From an uncultured Phocaeicola sp. (lineage in GTDB: Bacteria; Bacteroidota; Bacteroidia; Bacteroidales; Bacteroidaceae), in assembly GCA_948579315.1 (NCBI GenBank), contig CAPAOL010000003.1:56975-120974 (forward strand): 64,000 nucleotides of DNA, given 5' to 3'. A model generated the notes under the pieces. It saw only the letters and a program-made list of their open reading frames with translations, was not told the DNA's origin and did not search any database. The number at the start of each line of letters is the position of its first letter. The stretch's first letter is position 1. The translations under genes and the position numbers were made by a program. Shown here in pieces: positions 41,763-51,254 of the stretch.

Positions 41763-44078
41763 TTATTCTATCATTACCTCATCAAAATAAATCCTTGCCT
41801 CTTGTCCGGGGCGTACATGGGTTGCAGGACACTCTCCGGCTCCTTTAGCAATAATCCGCACATAACGGCCAATTTCCTTATTCAAATCAAGTACCACATC
41901 CTCTTTGAAAGTCCCTTCACGGAAAATCTCTCCATCCGTGAACTGTTTACCGGATACTTTACGATAATCCCGATTATCATTTGAAACCCACACTTCAATA
42001 TCTGCCGGTTTATGGGCTGCCATGCCATAATTCGTTATGCATCCCACTGATACAGAACGAAGCGACTCCTTCTTTTGCAAATCTATAGTAAAAGCGACAG
42101 AATCACTGCTTTCCCATGAATGCCATTCGAAATCCGACTGGCGCAAGCTGCCACGTATACCATTTACTAAAATCTTCCCGGCCTGTGTATTTCCTAAAAC
42201 AGGTTTGGCGGTAGCCTTATTCCAGACCAAAGGCAATGTCAATGTTTTTCCCATCTGCCGACCTGCTCTATAAGTCGTACACTTTATAGTTTGTGTACCG
42301 GTCACCATCAACGGGCTCTTATATAGCAGAGACCGGTCTGTCGGCTCCTTACCATCCATTGTGTAACGGATTTCCACATCAGGACGTTCACATTCCAGTT
42401 TCACCTGTAGCTTTCCATTTACAGGGGTTACCGTATGTTGTATATTATACATGGAACAGGCAAACACAATCCCTTTAGCAGACAGATGCTCGTTGAATTT
42501 ATCCATTGCCACCAAAAAACTTCTCCAATTTTTATGCCAAGGCTGTGTCCAAGCCACTTCGGCTAAAGCAGCCAGACGAGGGAACAGCTGATATTCCACA
42601 TCTTCCGGTTTATTGCAAAACTCAGTCCACATAGAAGCCTGTACTCCCATCAGCAAGGAACGTACCTCCGGACTCCATTCTTTCTGTATCGGTTCATACC
42701 TATATACATCCTTCAATGTATTATTCCCAAAATAGGTCAAAGGTTCAAACCATTGCGGTCCCTGATAACGAATCAAATACATGATACGTGCAGGAGTCAT
42801 GACAAACCTATGCCCTTGCTCCGCTGCCTTGACGGCAGCCTGACCGTAGCCTCTCCAACCATAAATAATTGCTCCGTCGGGAATCCGGGTATTGGTCAGT
42901 TCATCCCAGCCCATGGCTTCTTTCCCTTTGCTTTGTACATATTTACTCATTCTCGCCATAAAATAACCTTGCAACGCTTCTTCGTCCTCCAAGCCTTCCT
43001 GTCGCATACGCTCCTGACAAAGCGGACACTCCTTCCAATGCGTTTTCCGAGCCTCATCCCCACCCAAATGAATATACCTGGAGGGAAACAGCTCCACCAC
43101 CTCGTCAATCACCCCTTGCAAGAAAGTGAATACACTATCGTTTCCTGCACAGAAGATCACATCCGCATGATTTCCTCCCAATCCTGGAAGGACACCGATA
43201 AATTTATCGACCACAGGACAAGCCAACAACGGATAAGAAGCCAACGCAGCATTACTATGAGCCGGCATTTCAATTTCAGGAATCACTTCAACCTGATGTC
43301 GGGCGGCATACGCCACTATCTCACGGATATCCTCCTGTGTGTAAAATCCTTTTTCTACAGTCGATTCACCCTGCCGGGGATTACGACGCTCCGGAAAAGA
43401 TTTTCCAGGACGATCTACACGCCGTGAACCGATTTCCGTAAGTAAAGGATATCTCTTTATTTCAATACGCCAACCATTATCATCCACCAAATGCAGATGC
43501 AGGGTATTGATTTTCAACATTCCCATACAATCGATAATACGAAGCAGATTCTCTTTCGGAATAAAAAAGCGGGCCACATCCACCATCAATCCACGATATC
43601 CGAAACGAGGTTCATCCTTGATTGTCATAGCCGGCACGCTCCAATCCGCAGTTTCCGCCACCGCTGTGCCCTCAATGGAAGCAGGCAATAACTGACGAAT
43701 AGTCTGCAAGGCATAAAAAAAACCTTTTGTATCTGAAGCTTTAACTATTATCTGCCTGGGAGTTATTTCCAGATGATACGCCTCACTCTTTAATGCGTCA
43801 TCGGTGAGGAAACTGATTTTCCCCTTCTTTTCTCCAACCTTCACACAAGGAGTAAATCCGGCCGCCTGGGTAAAAAGAGCAGAGAAACAGCGTGCAACCT
43901 CTGCCTGCTCCTCATTTTCTACCGTAAAGTCTGTTTTTCCGGAGAAAGTAAAATAACCTGTACCCGGAGTAATACTCTCCGGGCAGGGAACAATAGATAT
44001 AGATTGGATTAGGTTGTCAGCAGGTAAGGCCATAGTCGCAAATAACGACCATAGCAAAATCAAACAGGTGTATTTCAT
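41763..44078 (-). CDS. Beta-N-acetylhexosaminidase, GH20
   Basis: Secreted enzyme of 771 residues; signal peptide to about residue 20. A GH20b alpha/beta domain occupies about 28-150 (ISIVPCPESITPGTG, GFFYALQTIRQLLP). The catalytic barrel, about 158-510, has FGYRGLMVDVARFF, LHLHLVDDNGWRIEIKRYPLL, EVIPEIEMPAHSNAALASYP and YIHLGGDEARKTHW with the catalytic Asp341-Glu342 pair. The C-terminal region holds a chitobiase-like domain (VNGKLQVKLECERPDVEIRYTMDGKEPTD) and an F5/8-type sandwich to the end. Acts by substrate-assisted catalysis on terminal GlcNAc or GalNAc. It starts 17 bp after the sulfatase stop, so desulfated GlcNAc is a likely substrate. Confidence 0.95.
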   Translation of the reverse strand: MKYTCLILLWSLFATMALPADNLIQSISIVPCPESITPGTGYFTFSGKTDFTVENEEQAEVARCFSALFTQAAGFTPCVKVGEKKGKISFLTDDALKSEAYHLEITPRQIIVKASDTKGFFYALQTIRQLLPASIEGTAVAETADWSVPAMTIKDEPRFGYRGLMVDVARFFIPKENLLRIIDCMGMLKINTLHLHLVDDNGWRIEIKRYPLLTEIGSRRVDRPGKSFPERRNPRQGESTVEKGFYTQEDIREIVAYAARHQVEVIPEIEMPAHSNAALASYPLLACPVVDKFIGVLPGLGGNHADVIFCAGNDSVFTFLQGVIDEVVELFPSRYIHLGGDEARKTHWKECPLCQERMRQEGLEDEEALQGYFMARMSKYVQSKGKEAMGWDELTNTRIPDGAIIYGWRGYGQAAVKAAEQGHRFVMTPARIMYLIRYQGPQWFEPLTYFGNNTLKDVYRYEPIQKEWSPEVRSLLMGVQASMWTEFCNKPEDVEYQLFPRLAALAEVAWTQPWHKNWRSFLVAMDKFNEHLSAKGIVFACSMYNIQHTVTPVNGKLQVKLECERPDVEIRYTMDGKEPTDRSLLYKSPLMVTGTQTIKCTTYRAGRQMGKTLTLPLVWNKATAKPVLGNTQAGKILVNGIRGSLRQSDFEWHSWESSDSVAFTIDLQKKESLRSVSVGCITNYGMAAHKPADIEVWVSNDNRDYRKVSGKQFTDGEIFREGTFKEDVVLDLNKEIGRYVRIIAKGAGECPATHVRPGQEARIYFDEVMIE

Positions 44079-44095
44079 GATATATGCTATTTTTC

Positions 44096-45685
44096 TTATT
44101 CTTTGTCTCTATCGGGTGAAAAGCGTACCGGATCCTTATACTGCTCCTGCAATCTTGCCAATTCAGTCTTCAGCTCCGTCACAACCGGTTCATATTCTTT
44201 CTGACCATAAAGATTATGCATTTCCGTAGGGTCTGCCTGTAAATCATACAATTCCCACACATCAATATCGTTATAAAAATGAATTAATTTATAACGCTCT
44301 GTACGTACACCATAATGACGTTTCACCATATGTTCTGCCGGATATTCATAAAAATGATAATACAATGATTTGCGCCAATCAGCAGGTTTTTCTCCTTTCA
44401 ACAGTGGAAGCAACGAAACACCTTGGATATCTTCGGGAACAGGAGCACCTGCCAATTCCAGAAAGGTAGGTGCATAATCTATGTTTTGCACCAGTTCTGT
44501 AATATCACCTTTCCTGTCAAAACCTTTGGGCAACCGCATTATAAGCGGAGTATGCATGGATTCTTCGTACATAAAGCGTTTGTCAAACCAACCATGTTCT
44601 CCCATATAGAAGCCTTGGTCTGAAGTATAAACCACCAAGGTATTGTCCAGCATATTCTTTTCTTTCAGATAATCCAGTACACGACCTACATTATCATCCA
44701 ACGATTTCACTGTTTTCATATAGTCACGCATATAGCGCTGGAACTTCCAATCGGCCAATTCTTTACCCTGAGGATTCTTTTTATAGAAGTCATCGATAAT
44801 GGGACCATAAAACTTATCCCATGCCGCACGCTGCCCCTCATCCATACGTCCGATATAATTTTCATAAAGAGCCTTCAAACGGGTTTGTTTATCGGGGCGA
44901 AGCATCTTAAGGTCATAAATCATATCCATATCCTTCACGATGCTCATTTCCTGAGCCGCTGCCGCAGGACGTCCTTCATAATCATCAAAGAAATTATCGG
45001 GCAACGGAAAAGTTTTATCTTCATACAAAGACAAGTTACAAGTATCTGCCAGCCAGTTGCGATGAATAGCCTTGTGATGAATCAAAATACAAAAAGGTTT
45101 GTCTTTATCCCGTTTGTTCTCCATCCAGTCTATGGCATCATCAGTAATGATATTGGTTATATACCCATGTTTTTGAATGGTGTCATTGTCTTGCGTAATA
45201 AAATCCGGATTATAGTAATCACCTTGTCCGGGTACAATCTCCCAATAATTGAAACCTGTGGGCAGACTCTCTAAGTGCCATTTTCCGATAAGGGCGGTCT
45301 GGTATCCGGCCTGTTGCAGCAGCTTCGGAAAAGTCTGTTGCGAACCATCAAATATACAAGTGGTATTATCATAGAATTTATTAGCACAACTATGCTTGCC
45401 GGTAATCATGCAGGCACGGCTGGGACCACTTAATGAATTGGCCACAAAACTGTTAGTAAAACGCACTCCGTCATTAGCAATGCGGTCAAGGTTAGGCGTT
45501 TCCATATAACGCTTGTCATAGCAGCTCATCATCTGGGCAGTATGGTCATCGGTCATTATATACACGATGTTGTAAGGTTTCTGCTCCTCAGTTTTCTTTT
45601 GTGAAGCGCATGATGACAAAGATGCCACAGCAGTGATGCCGGTCAAAGAAAAAAGTAATCCTGATTGTAGGTTGTTCATATTCAT
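44096..45685 (-). CDS. S1 family sulfatase, Ser-type, lipoprotein
   Basis: Sulfatase of 529 residues with a lipobox (VASLSSC, Cys26), so probably attached to the outer membrane or periplasmic face. Calcium-site motif YIMTDDHTAQ (Asp46-Asp47) and the formylglycine motif S-G-P-S-R at 86-90 are present; the Ser version needs the anaerobic radical SAM maturase. Further motifs: TALIGKWHLESLPTGFNYWEIVPGQGDYYNPDF, HHKAIHRNW, VVYTSDQGFYMGEHGWFDKRFMYEESMHTPLIMRLP. The pattern resembles subfamily S1_11, whose members act on 6-sulfated GlcNAc (from memory). The frame opens at 45718, but the -7 element at 45716-45723 overlaps that codon, so the ATG at 45685 (or 45679) is taken. First gene of a four-gene enzyme operon. 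Confidence 0.93.
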   Translation of the reverse strand: MNMNNLQSGLLFSLTGITAVASLSSCASQKKTEEQKPYNIVYIMTDDHTAQMMSCYDKRYMETPNLDRIANDGVRFTNSFVANSLSGPSRACMITGKHSCANKFYDNTTCIFDGSQQTFPKLLQQAGYQTALIGKWHLESLPTGFNYWEIVPGQGDYYNPDFITQDNDTIQKHGYITNIITDDAIDWMENKRDKDKPFCILIHHKAIHRNWLADTCNLSLYEDKTFPLPDNFFDDYEGRPAAAAQEMSIVKDMDMIYDLKMLRPDKQTRLKALYENYIGRMDEGQRAAWDKFYGPIIDDFYKKNPQGKELADWKFQRYMRDYMKTVKSLDDNVGRVLDYLKEKNMLDNTLVVYTSDQGFYMGEHGWFDKRFMYEESMHTPLIMRLPKGFDRKGDITELVQNIDYAPTFLELAGAPVPEDIQGVSLLPLLKGEKPADWRKSLYYHFYEYPAEHMVKRHYGVRTERYKLIHFYNDIDVWELYDLQADPTEMHNLYGQKEYEPVVTELKTELARLQEQYKDPVRFSPDRDKE

Positions 45686-45715
45686 AAATTTAAATAAGCA
45701 AAGAATTAACATCCG

Positions 45716-45723
45716 CAAAGATA
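45716..45723 (-). promoter_or_regulatory. -7 element (TATCTTTG) for the sulfatase-GH20-GH2-GH29 operon
   Basis: TATCTTTG on the minus strand matches TAnnTTTG, 30 bases before the ATG at 45685 and downstream of a strong terminator. The enzyme operon therefore seems to be transcribed separately from susCD. No -33 TTTG was found. Confidence 0.55.
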
Positions 45724-45800
45724 CAAGTTATGTTATTGTTTCTTGTCTGGAAATGACTATTTTATATCCGAGAATGTCCAGAAACAGGTTACAGACAAGA

Positions 45801-45838
45801 AAAAAACGGATGCAAAGCGCAGGTGCGCCCTGCATCCG
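45801..45838 (-). terminator. Strong intrinsic terminator between susD and the sulfatase operon
   Basis: CGGATGCA (45807-45814) pairs with TGCATCCG (45831-45838), and an inner GCGC/GCGC pair closes an AGGT loop. Six T's follow on the minus strand. It ends the susC-susD transcript. Confidence 0.88.
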
Positions 45839-45886
45839 GAAAAATCCAATAAAGACCTATTGAATAAAGCGTTCTATCATGTTTTC

Positions 45887-47722
45887 TTAATTAGTATAAC
45901 CATAATTATTATCACTATAATCAAGAGCAGAATTGGTATCTATCTCATCTTTCGGAACCGGGAGCAATAAATTTTTCTTCAGGAAGTTTTCATCATTCAA
46001 ATTTCCATCATTAAAAATACGTTCTCCCCAGTTCCCGTTCCCTTTAGGATTATTGGCCACTGATTCTTGAATAATTCCATGCCCATTGTTGACCTCGAAA
46101 GCTTTTTTCAAAAGCTCTGTGCCACGTAAACGCATTTTCTGATACATTTCCGGTTCACCGGCACCTTCGAAAATACGTTCAAAATAAATTTTCTCACGCA
46201 CTTGTTCCTTAGACAAGCCACTCTTCCAGTCAGCCGGCTGAGACGCGTTTCCTGATTGACGCGCTCTCTTCAGCACCTCATTGGCCAATGTTATCGCCTT
46301 GTCAGTCTGCCCCAATTCATTATATACATCCGCTGCCATCAGCAACATATCTGCATAACGATACAAAATTAAATTCTTATGACTGTTATTACCACTCTGC
46401 TCAGGATCCCACGGTTTCTTGAAATAGGGCCATGACTTTGTATTGGTAGATGGCTTTTTTGTCGCATTTTCCAACAAAGACAACAAGCCTTTCAAATACC
46501 CTTTTTCAGCGGGAGTCGCAGTAGCCGTATCGGCAATCATAGCATAAAGTTCTTCAGCTTTCGGACTAGCCGGATCAGCTAATTTCTCGTAAGGAATCCG
46601 TCCTACATACAACTTGGGTTTCTTCCATCCGGCAGGTTTTTCTTCTCCTTCAATGGTATATGTAAAATAAGGATAGGCATATACAGTATCGCGCGCCGAA
46701 GCTATAGGCTCCTCTTTAGGTTTCTCACCTTTTCCTACTCCGGCATAAGACTTCCAATAAGTCAGGAATGTGCTTTCAATACGTGGATCACCGGGATAAG
46801 TAGCCAAAAAATAATCATACAAAGCTTTTGAAGCACGTATGCGGTCCCAAGCCTGCCCATTACAAGAGCCATTAGGAGCGACCAGCCAGCTACCCCGGTT
46901 ACGGGTGGTAGAACCTGCAAGTGCAAAATTCAATTGAAAAATAGATTCCGGAGAGCCTTGTACGTAATCAACAAACAAATCACTGAATTTATCCGCCAGC
47001 CGGTATTTAGGCATTACCTCATCAAAACACGCTTTCGCCTTCTCCCAAGCCGTATTATCACCCTGACAGCCCAAAGTATGATAGAGCTTTCCTAAATACG
47101 CTTTCGCCGCCCACTTCGTTGCAAAACCGTCATCATCTTTTTCCGGTAAATTCTCATAAGCGAACTCCCAGTCAGTACGTACCAATTCAAAGACCTCATT
47201 TTTAGGAGAACGAGGAACAGCTACTCCGTCATGAGCAGAGGGAGTGGTCTTTAAAGGTACATCTCCATAGGTAACTGCCAAATTATAATAAGCCAATGCA
47301 CGCAAAAAACGAGCAGCCGCTTCCATTGGCAATTTATCAGCCGATTCTAACGGACTATCGGCAATATTGGCAATGAATGCATTTGTTTCACCAATCACTT
47401 TATACATCCCTCTCCACGCCATTGTGTTTATGGTTTCATCAATTCCTCCGTCCATAGAGACCAATAAATCTGTAGAACTGCCATTCGTTTGTGACCATCC
47501 AAAACCACAATATCCAAATGTTACTTCCTGCCATGCCTGGCCATAAGCATTATCAGCCGACATATATCCGTAACATCCCATCAAAGCCTGTCTGGCATTT
47601 TCCACAGTACTAAACTGAGTTTTTGTATTTATCGTATATTGCGGGTCTTCATCCAGCCACGATTCACAGGATGCCAATGACAAAGCACCTGCTAATAAAA
47701 ATATATATTTTAGTTTTTTCAT
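45887..47722 (-). CDS. SusD/RagB family glycan-binding lipoprotein (PUL 2)
   Basis: Surface lipoprotein of 611 residues that works with the SusC at 47752-50973. Signal peptide with lipobox LSLASC (Cys19) followed by ESWLDEDP, the standard SusD start. Features: TVENARQALMGCYGYMSADNAYGQAW, EAAARFLRALAYYNLAVTYGDVPL, WAAKAYLGKLYHTLG, the C-terminal NLILYRYADMLLMAADVYNELGQTDKAI and LLPVPKDEIDTN near the end. It starts 29 bp after the susC stop and is followed by a strong terminator. The ligand is presumably the same host-type glycan that the downstream enzymes degrade, which is inference from context. Confidence 0.97.
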   Translation of the reverse strand: MKKLKYIFLLAGALSLASCESWLDEDPQYTINTKTQFSTVENARQALMGCYGYMSADNAYGQAWQEVTFGYCGFGWSQTNGSSTDLLVSMDGGIDETINTMAWRGMYKVIGETNAFIANIADSPLESADKLPMEAAARFLRALAYYNLAVTYGDVPLKTTPSAHDGVAVPRSPKNEVFELVRTDWEFAYENLPEKDDDGFATKWAAKAYLGKLYHTLGCQGDNTAWEKAKACFDEVMPKYRLADKFSDLFVDYVQGSPESIFQLNFALAGSTTRNRGSWLVAPNGSCNGQAWDRIRASKALYDYFLATYPGDPRIESTFLTYWKSYAGVGKGEKPKEEPIASARDTVYAYPYFTYTIEGEEKPAGWKKPKLYVGRIPYEKLADPASPKAEELYAMIADTATATPAEKGYLKGLLSLLENATKKPSTNTKSWPYFKKPWDPEQSGNNSHKNLILYRYADMLLMAADVYNELGQTDKAITLANEVLKRARQSGNASQPADWKSGLSKEQVREKIYFERIFEGAGEPEMYQKMRLRGTELLKKAFEVNNGHGIIQESVANNPKGNGNWGERIFNDGNLNDENFLKKNLLLPVPKDEIDTNSALDYSDNNYGYTN

Positions 47723-47751
47723 TTTACAAAAAAAATTATCGGTTAAACTAT

Positions 47752-50700
47752 TTAAAAGGTCACATTTAATCCAAAGACATAAGAACGTTGGCTTGGAAAT
47801 GCATTCATATCAATGCCCGGGCGTAATCCATCAAAAGCAAACGAATTGATTTCCGGATCGTATCCACTGTAATTAGTGATGACAAATGCATTTTTAACCG
47901 AAGCAAATACACCTATATTCTGAAAGCCGATTTTCTTCATCCAAGATTTTGGCAATGTATAATTCAAAGTGATATCCGAACAACGCAAGTAACTTCCATC
48001 CTCAATATAACGGTCATAAACCACGTTCTTTACATTCGCCGTAGCCGACGGATAAAGATTTGAATGATTCTCTTCCGTCCAGATATTCCGGAATGCTTCT
48101 TGTGTCAAATTACCAGCTTGCCGAGAGGGCGTATAATAACGGATATTCGTATTCAATATCTGATTACCATGCACACCATTAAAAGAAGCCGAAACAGACA
48201 GGTCTTTCCAGGCAATACGAGTTTGGAAACCATAAGTAAAGTCCGGATTCGGATTGCCTAAAATGGTTTTATCCTTTTCATCCACAACACCATCCTCATT
48301 CATATCCACCGCTTTTATATTACCGGCTCCCAAGTCATTGGCCACAGAACTGGAATAATATTTGGTTGATCCGTCAGCAGCCGTATAAGCAACTTTTCCA
48401 TCTACAATATCTTCCGGCTGAATAATACCTTGAGTCTTATATCCGAAGAACAATCCCGGTGCCTCACCTGCAATGAAAAGATTAGCAATACCAAAATGAT
48501 CTCCTATAGAAGTTCCCTGATATCCACGCACATTCTTCAAGGTTCCAAAATCTGTCGGTGCAAAACCCAGGTCACCAATTTTTGATTTATTGAAACCAAT
48601 GTTTCCGCCCAAACTCCAACTCCAACCATTCAAGTTACGGAGAATATCTCCATTCAAACTAATTTCAACACCTTTGTTTTTCAACGAACCTTGATTCAAC
48701 ATCACACTTGCAAAACCACTGGAAGCAGGCAATGAACGCGAAATAAGCAAATCATTGGTTTTTTTCTGATATACATCTACTGATCCTGACAGACGGCTGT
48801 TGAAAAAAGCAAAATCAAGACCCACATTCCAAGAAGATGTACGTTCCCACTTCAACCCGTCATTCTGCAAATTGCTTACCGCCATTGCCAAAATCTGATC
48901 CCCTGTCGCTTTTGCATAATCTATTATTTGTGAATAATCAGAGAAAGTAGCATAGGGATTAATGCCCTGATTGCCTGTAACACCAAAACCTAAACGTATT
49001 TTCATTTGATTCAACCAGTTAATGTGCTTCATAAACTCTTCCTGCTCCATACGCCAGGCCAAAGAGAAGGAAGGGAAGTAAGACCATCGGTTACCCCTTT
49101 TGAATTTACTTGATCCGTCCGCACGTACAGATGCAGTAAGCAAATATTTATCATAAGCAGAAAGATTGATACGACCTAGATAAGACAGTAACTGATAATC
49201 CTTTTGGGTAGGTTGTTCATGAGTCTTCACAGAAGCAAGGTGTAACCCTTTTGTACGTAAGTCAAAATTAGAGAAACGAGTACCCTTCACATTCTTATTC
49301 AAGAATGTATGTCCGTCATAAGTTACACCAGCAGTCGCTCCCAGATGAATACCTTTCGCCAAGTCAATATTTAAATTCAATAAGTTCTCTATATTATAAT
49401 TGGTCTTGTTCAAATTAGCCATGGCTAGCACACCTTGATCATTAGCACCGATAGTGAGCTGCATGCCATACCAACGAGCACGTTCGTTTATATTCACATT
49501 TCCTCCGGCACGAAGATTATACGAAAGGTATTTGCAAATATTCCATTTCAAATCCAGACTACCGCCAAAGCTTTTATCATCCGTTATATCATCATAGTCA
49601 TCCCGCCAGCTATAAACAGTAGTTTTTGCGTCCATGTCCGTTTGTAATGTCGGGTCGTCTGCCGGAATTTCATAAGGAGCTGTATCCAATACTGTACGTG
49701 CCAATGAACCGGCAATACCACCTGTCGTATTACCCCCGGTCATCATATCATTTTGTTTGATAGATCCATTCAAAGCAAGCGCCATAGTAACGGACTTTGA
49801 AAGGTTAGCCGTAAGGTTTGCACGCAAATCACCTTGTTTAATACCTGTATTGCTCACAATACCTTTTATATCCTTAAAACCACCCGAAACATAATAAGTC
49901 ATTGCATCCGATCCTCCGCTGACCGATGCAGAATAGACTTGAGAGAAAGCAGATGAATAGGCTTCTTTCTGCCAGTTCTTATAACTCAAGACACGATAGT
50001 ATTCAGGGTTGGTAGGATCTTTTTTATATTTATCCAAGTTTTCACCATACACATAATGCATCTCGCCATTTGCTTGCGGATAGTACTTTTCCTCGCCGGC
50101 ATTAGCCTTCATATTGGCATAAGCAGCATACTGTTCCAGATTCAACATATTATGCAGGTTACGGGCATCCGCAATGGTAAAGTTTGCAGTCACGTTTACT
50201 TTAGCCTTACCTGCTTTCCCTTTTTTAGTCGTAATGATAATAACACCATTCGCACCGCGGGAACCATAAATTGCCGTAGCCGAGGCATCTTTTAATACAG
50301 TGATATCTTCAATATCCGCAGGATTCAAAGCACTTAAAGGATCCTGCGCAATCTGGAAATCACCGCCACCCATAGCCGACTCTGCAAATTCCCCGGTGGA
50401 AGATTGCGGGACATTATCAATAACATACAGAGGCTGGTTATCTCCACGCAATGAGTTAGCGCCACGAATTGTCACAGAACTGGCAGCTCCCGGAGCAGCC
50501 ATAGATGAAGTTACATTCAGCCCCGCCACCTTACCTTGCAACAGATTATTAAAAGAAGCTGTTTTAGAAGCATCGTTAGCATCCGGACGCAAGCTGGCGG
50601 TAGCACCGGTCAAATCACTCTTTCTTGCCGTACCATAAGCCACTACCACCACTTCATCCAATGTCTGGGTATCATCTTTCAACTGAACATTCAATACTTT

Positions 50701-50973
50701 TTTTCCACCGACCGGCACTTGCTGGGTCACATAGCCAATAAAAGAAAACACTAATGTAGATTTGGAGTCAGGAACATCAATAGAATAATTGCCATCAAAA
50801 TCTGTAATGGTTCCCGTGGCTGTACCTTTCACTTGTACATTCACACCGGGCATCCCCTCGTTCGTACTGTCAGTAACTTTACCTGTTACTTTTATCTGCT
50901 GGGCAAACATATCTGGAATTGCTGCCACACAGAAGACACACACTAGAAAAACGTTAAAGAGGTTCTTCTTCAT
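47752..50973 (-). CDS. SusC/RagA family TonB-dependent receptor (PUL 2)
   Basis: Outer-membrane receptor of 1073 residues: signal peptide (MKKNLFNVFLVCVFCVAAIPDMFAQ), carboxypeptidase-regulatory-like domain at about 27-105 (KVTGKVTDSTNEGMPGVNVQVKG), SusC box LDEVVVVAYGTARKSDLTGA, plug with VTIRGANSLRGDNQPLYVIDNVP and ITVLKDASATAIYGSRGANGVIIITTKKG, and a barrel ending YVFGLNVTF. First gene of the susCD transcript. Its promoter region contains three 20-bp-spaced direct repeats at 51072-51131. It is divergent from the esterase and HTCS genes, so the intergenic region probably controls both sides. Confidence 0.97.
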   Translation of the reverse strand: MKKNLFNVFLVCVFCVAAIPDMFAQQIKVTGKVTDSTNEGMPGVNVQVKGTATGTITDFDGNYSIDVPDSKSTLVFSFIGYVTQQVPVGGKKVLNVQLKDDTQTLDEVVVVAYGTARKSDLTGATASLRPDANDASKTASFNNLLQGKVAGLNVTSSMAAPGAASSVTIRGANSLRGDNQPLYVIDNVPQSSTGEFAESAMGGGDFQIAQDPLSALNPADIEDITVLKDASATAIYGSRGANGVIIITTKKGKAGKAKVNVTANFTIADARNLHNMLNLEQYAAYANMKANAGEEKYYPQANGEMHYVYGENLDKYKKDPTNPEYYRVLSYKNWQKEAYSSAFSQVYSASVSGGSDAMTYYVSGGFKDIKGIVSNTGIKQGDLRANLTANLSKSVTMALALNGSIKQNDMMTGGNTTGGIAGSLARTVLDTAPYEIPADDPTLQTDMDAKTTVYSWRDDYDDITDDKSFGGSLDLKWNICKYLSYNLRAGGNVNINERARWYGMQLTIGANDQGVLAMANLNKTNYNIENLLNLNIDLAKGIHLGATAGVTYDGHTFLNKNVKGTRFSNFDLRTKGLHLASVKTHEQPTQKDYQLLSYLGRINLSAYDKYLLTASVRADGSSKFKRGNRWSYFPSFSLAWRMEQEEFMKHINWLNQMKIRLGFGVTGNQGINPYATFSDYSQIIDYAKATGDQILAMAVSNLQNDGLKWERTSSWNVGLDFAFFNSRLSGSVDVYQKKTNDLLISRSLPASSGFASVMLNQGSLKNKGVEISLNGDILRNLNGWSWSLGGNIGFNKSKIGDLGFAPTDFGTLKNVRGYQGTSIGDHFGIANLFIAGEAPGLFFGYKTQGIIQPEDIVDGKVAYTAADGSTKYYSSSVANDLGAGNIKAVDMNEDGVVDEKDKTILGNPNPDFTYGFQTRIAWKDLSVSASFNGVHGNQILNTNIRYYTPSRQAGNLTQEAFRNIWTEENHSNLYPSATANVKNVVYDRYIEDGSYLRCSDITLNYTLPKSWMKKIGFQNIGVFASVKNAFVITNYSGYDPEINSFAFDGLRPGIDMNAFPSQRSYVFGLNVTF

Positions 50974-51027
50974 AGAATTAAATTTAAATTAGTAATTTAT
51001 GATAGTTAACATTATTTTAATCTGTGG

Positions 51028-51035
51028 CAAATGTA
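51028..51035 (-). promoter_or_regulatory. -7 element (TACATTTG) for PUL 2 susCD
   Basis: TACATTTG on the minus strand matches TAnnTTTG and would start transcription near 51021, with a leader of about 48 bases. No -33 TTTG is present; direct repeats begin 37 bases further upstream, as expected for an activator-dependent promoter. Confidence 0.55.
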
Positions 51036-51071
51036 GAGGAAAACAGAAGTATAAGGGGTACAATAATCACT

Positions 51072-51131
51072 ATTTTTAAGTCCAAAATTAGCTAAAAAGG
51101 TCCATTTCACCGAGAAATAGTCAATTTTAGA
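51072..51131. promoter_or_regulatory. Three direct repeats at 20-bp spacing, candidate HTCS operator
   Basis: Cores TTAAGTCCAAAATTAG, AAAGGTCCATTTCAC and AATAGTCAATTTTAG place the G of GTC at 51080, 51100 and 51120, an exact 20-bp period (about two helical turns). Shared pattern: A/T-run, RGTCMA, A/T-run. The array starts about 37 bp upstream of the susC -7 element and lies between divergent genes. Repeat arrays on one helical face are typical for dimeric AraC-type regulators; binding by the HTCS at 52776 is inferred. Confidence 0.6.
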
Positions 51132-51208
51132 GGAGTAATAAACAAAGTCGGAAACCCGGCCATTGTTTTTTTAAGGACAATGACAACCAACCCAAATATA
51201 AAAACAAG

Positions 51209-51216
51209 TATCTTTG
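51209..51216 (+). promoter_or_regulatory. -7 element (TATCTTTG) for the two-domain esterase
   Basis: TATCTTTG on the plus strand matches TAnnTTTG, 38 bases before the ATG at 51255. It supports that start over the frame's first ATG at 51180, which lies upstream of it. Confidence 0.5.
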
Positions 51217-51254
51217 TATCTCCAAATATGTTTTTATCCATTAATCAATATATT

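Noticed and set aside
45801..45838. Attenuator within a single long susCD-enzyme operon
   Set aside because: A separate -7 element follows the hairpin, so a simple terminator plus new promoter explains the arrangement better.
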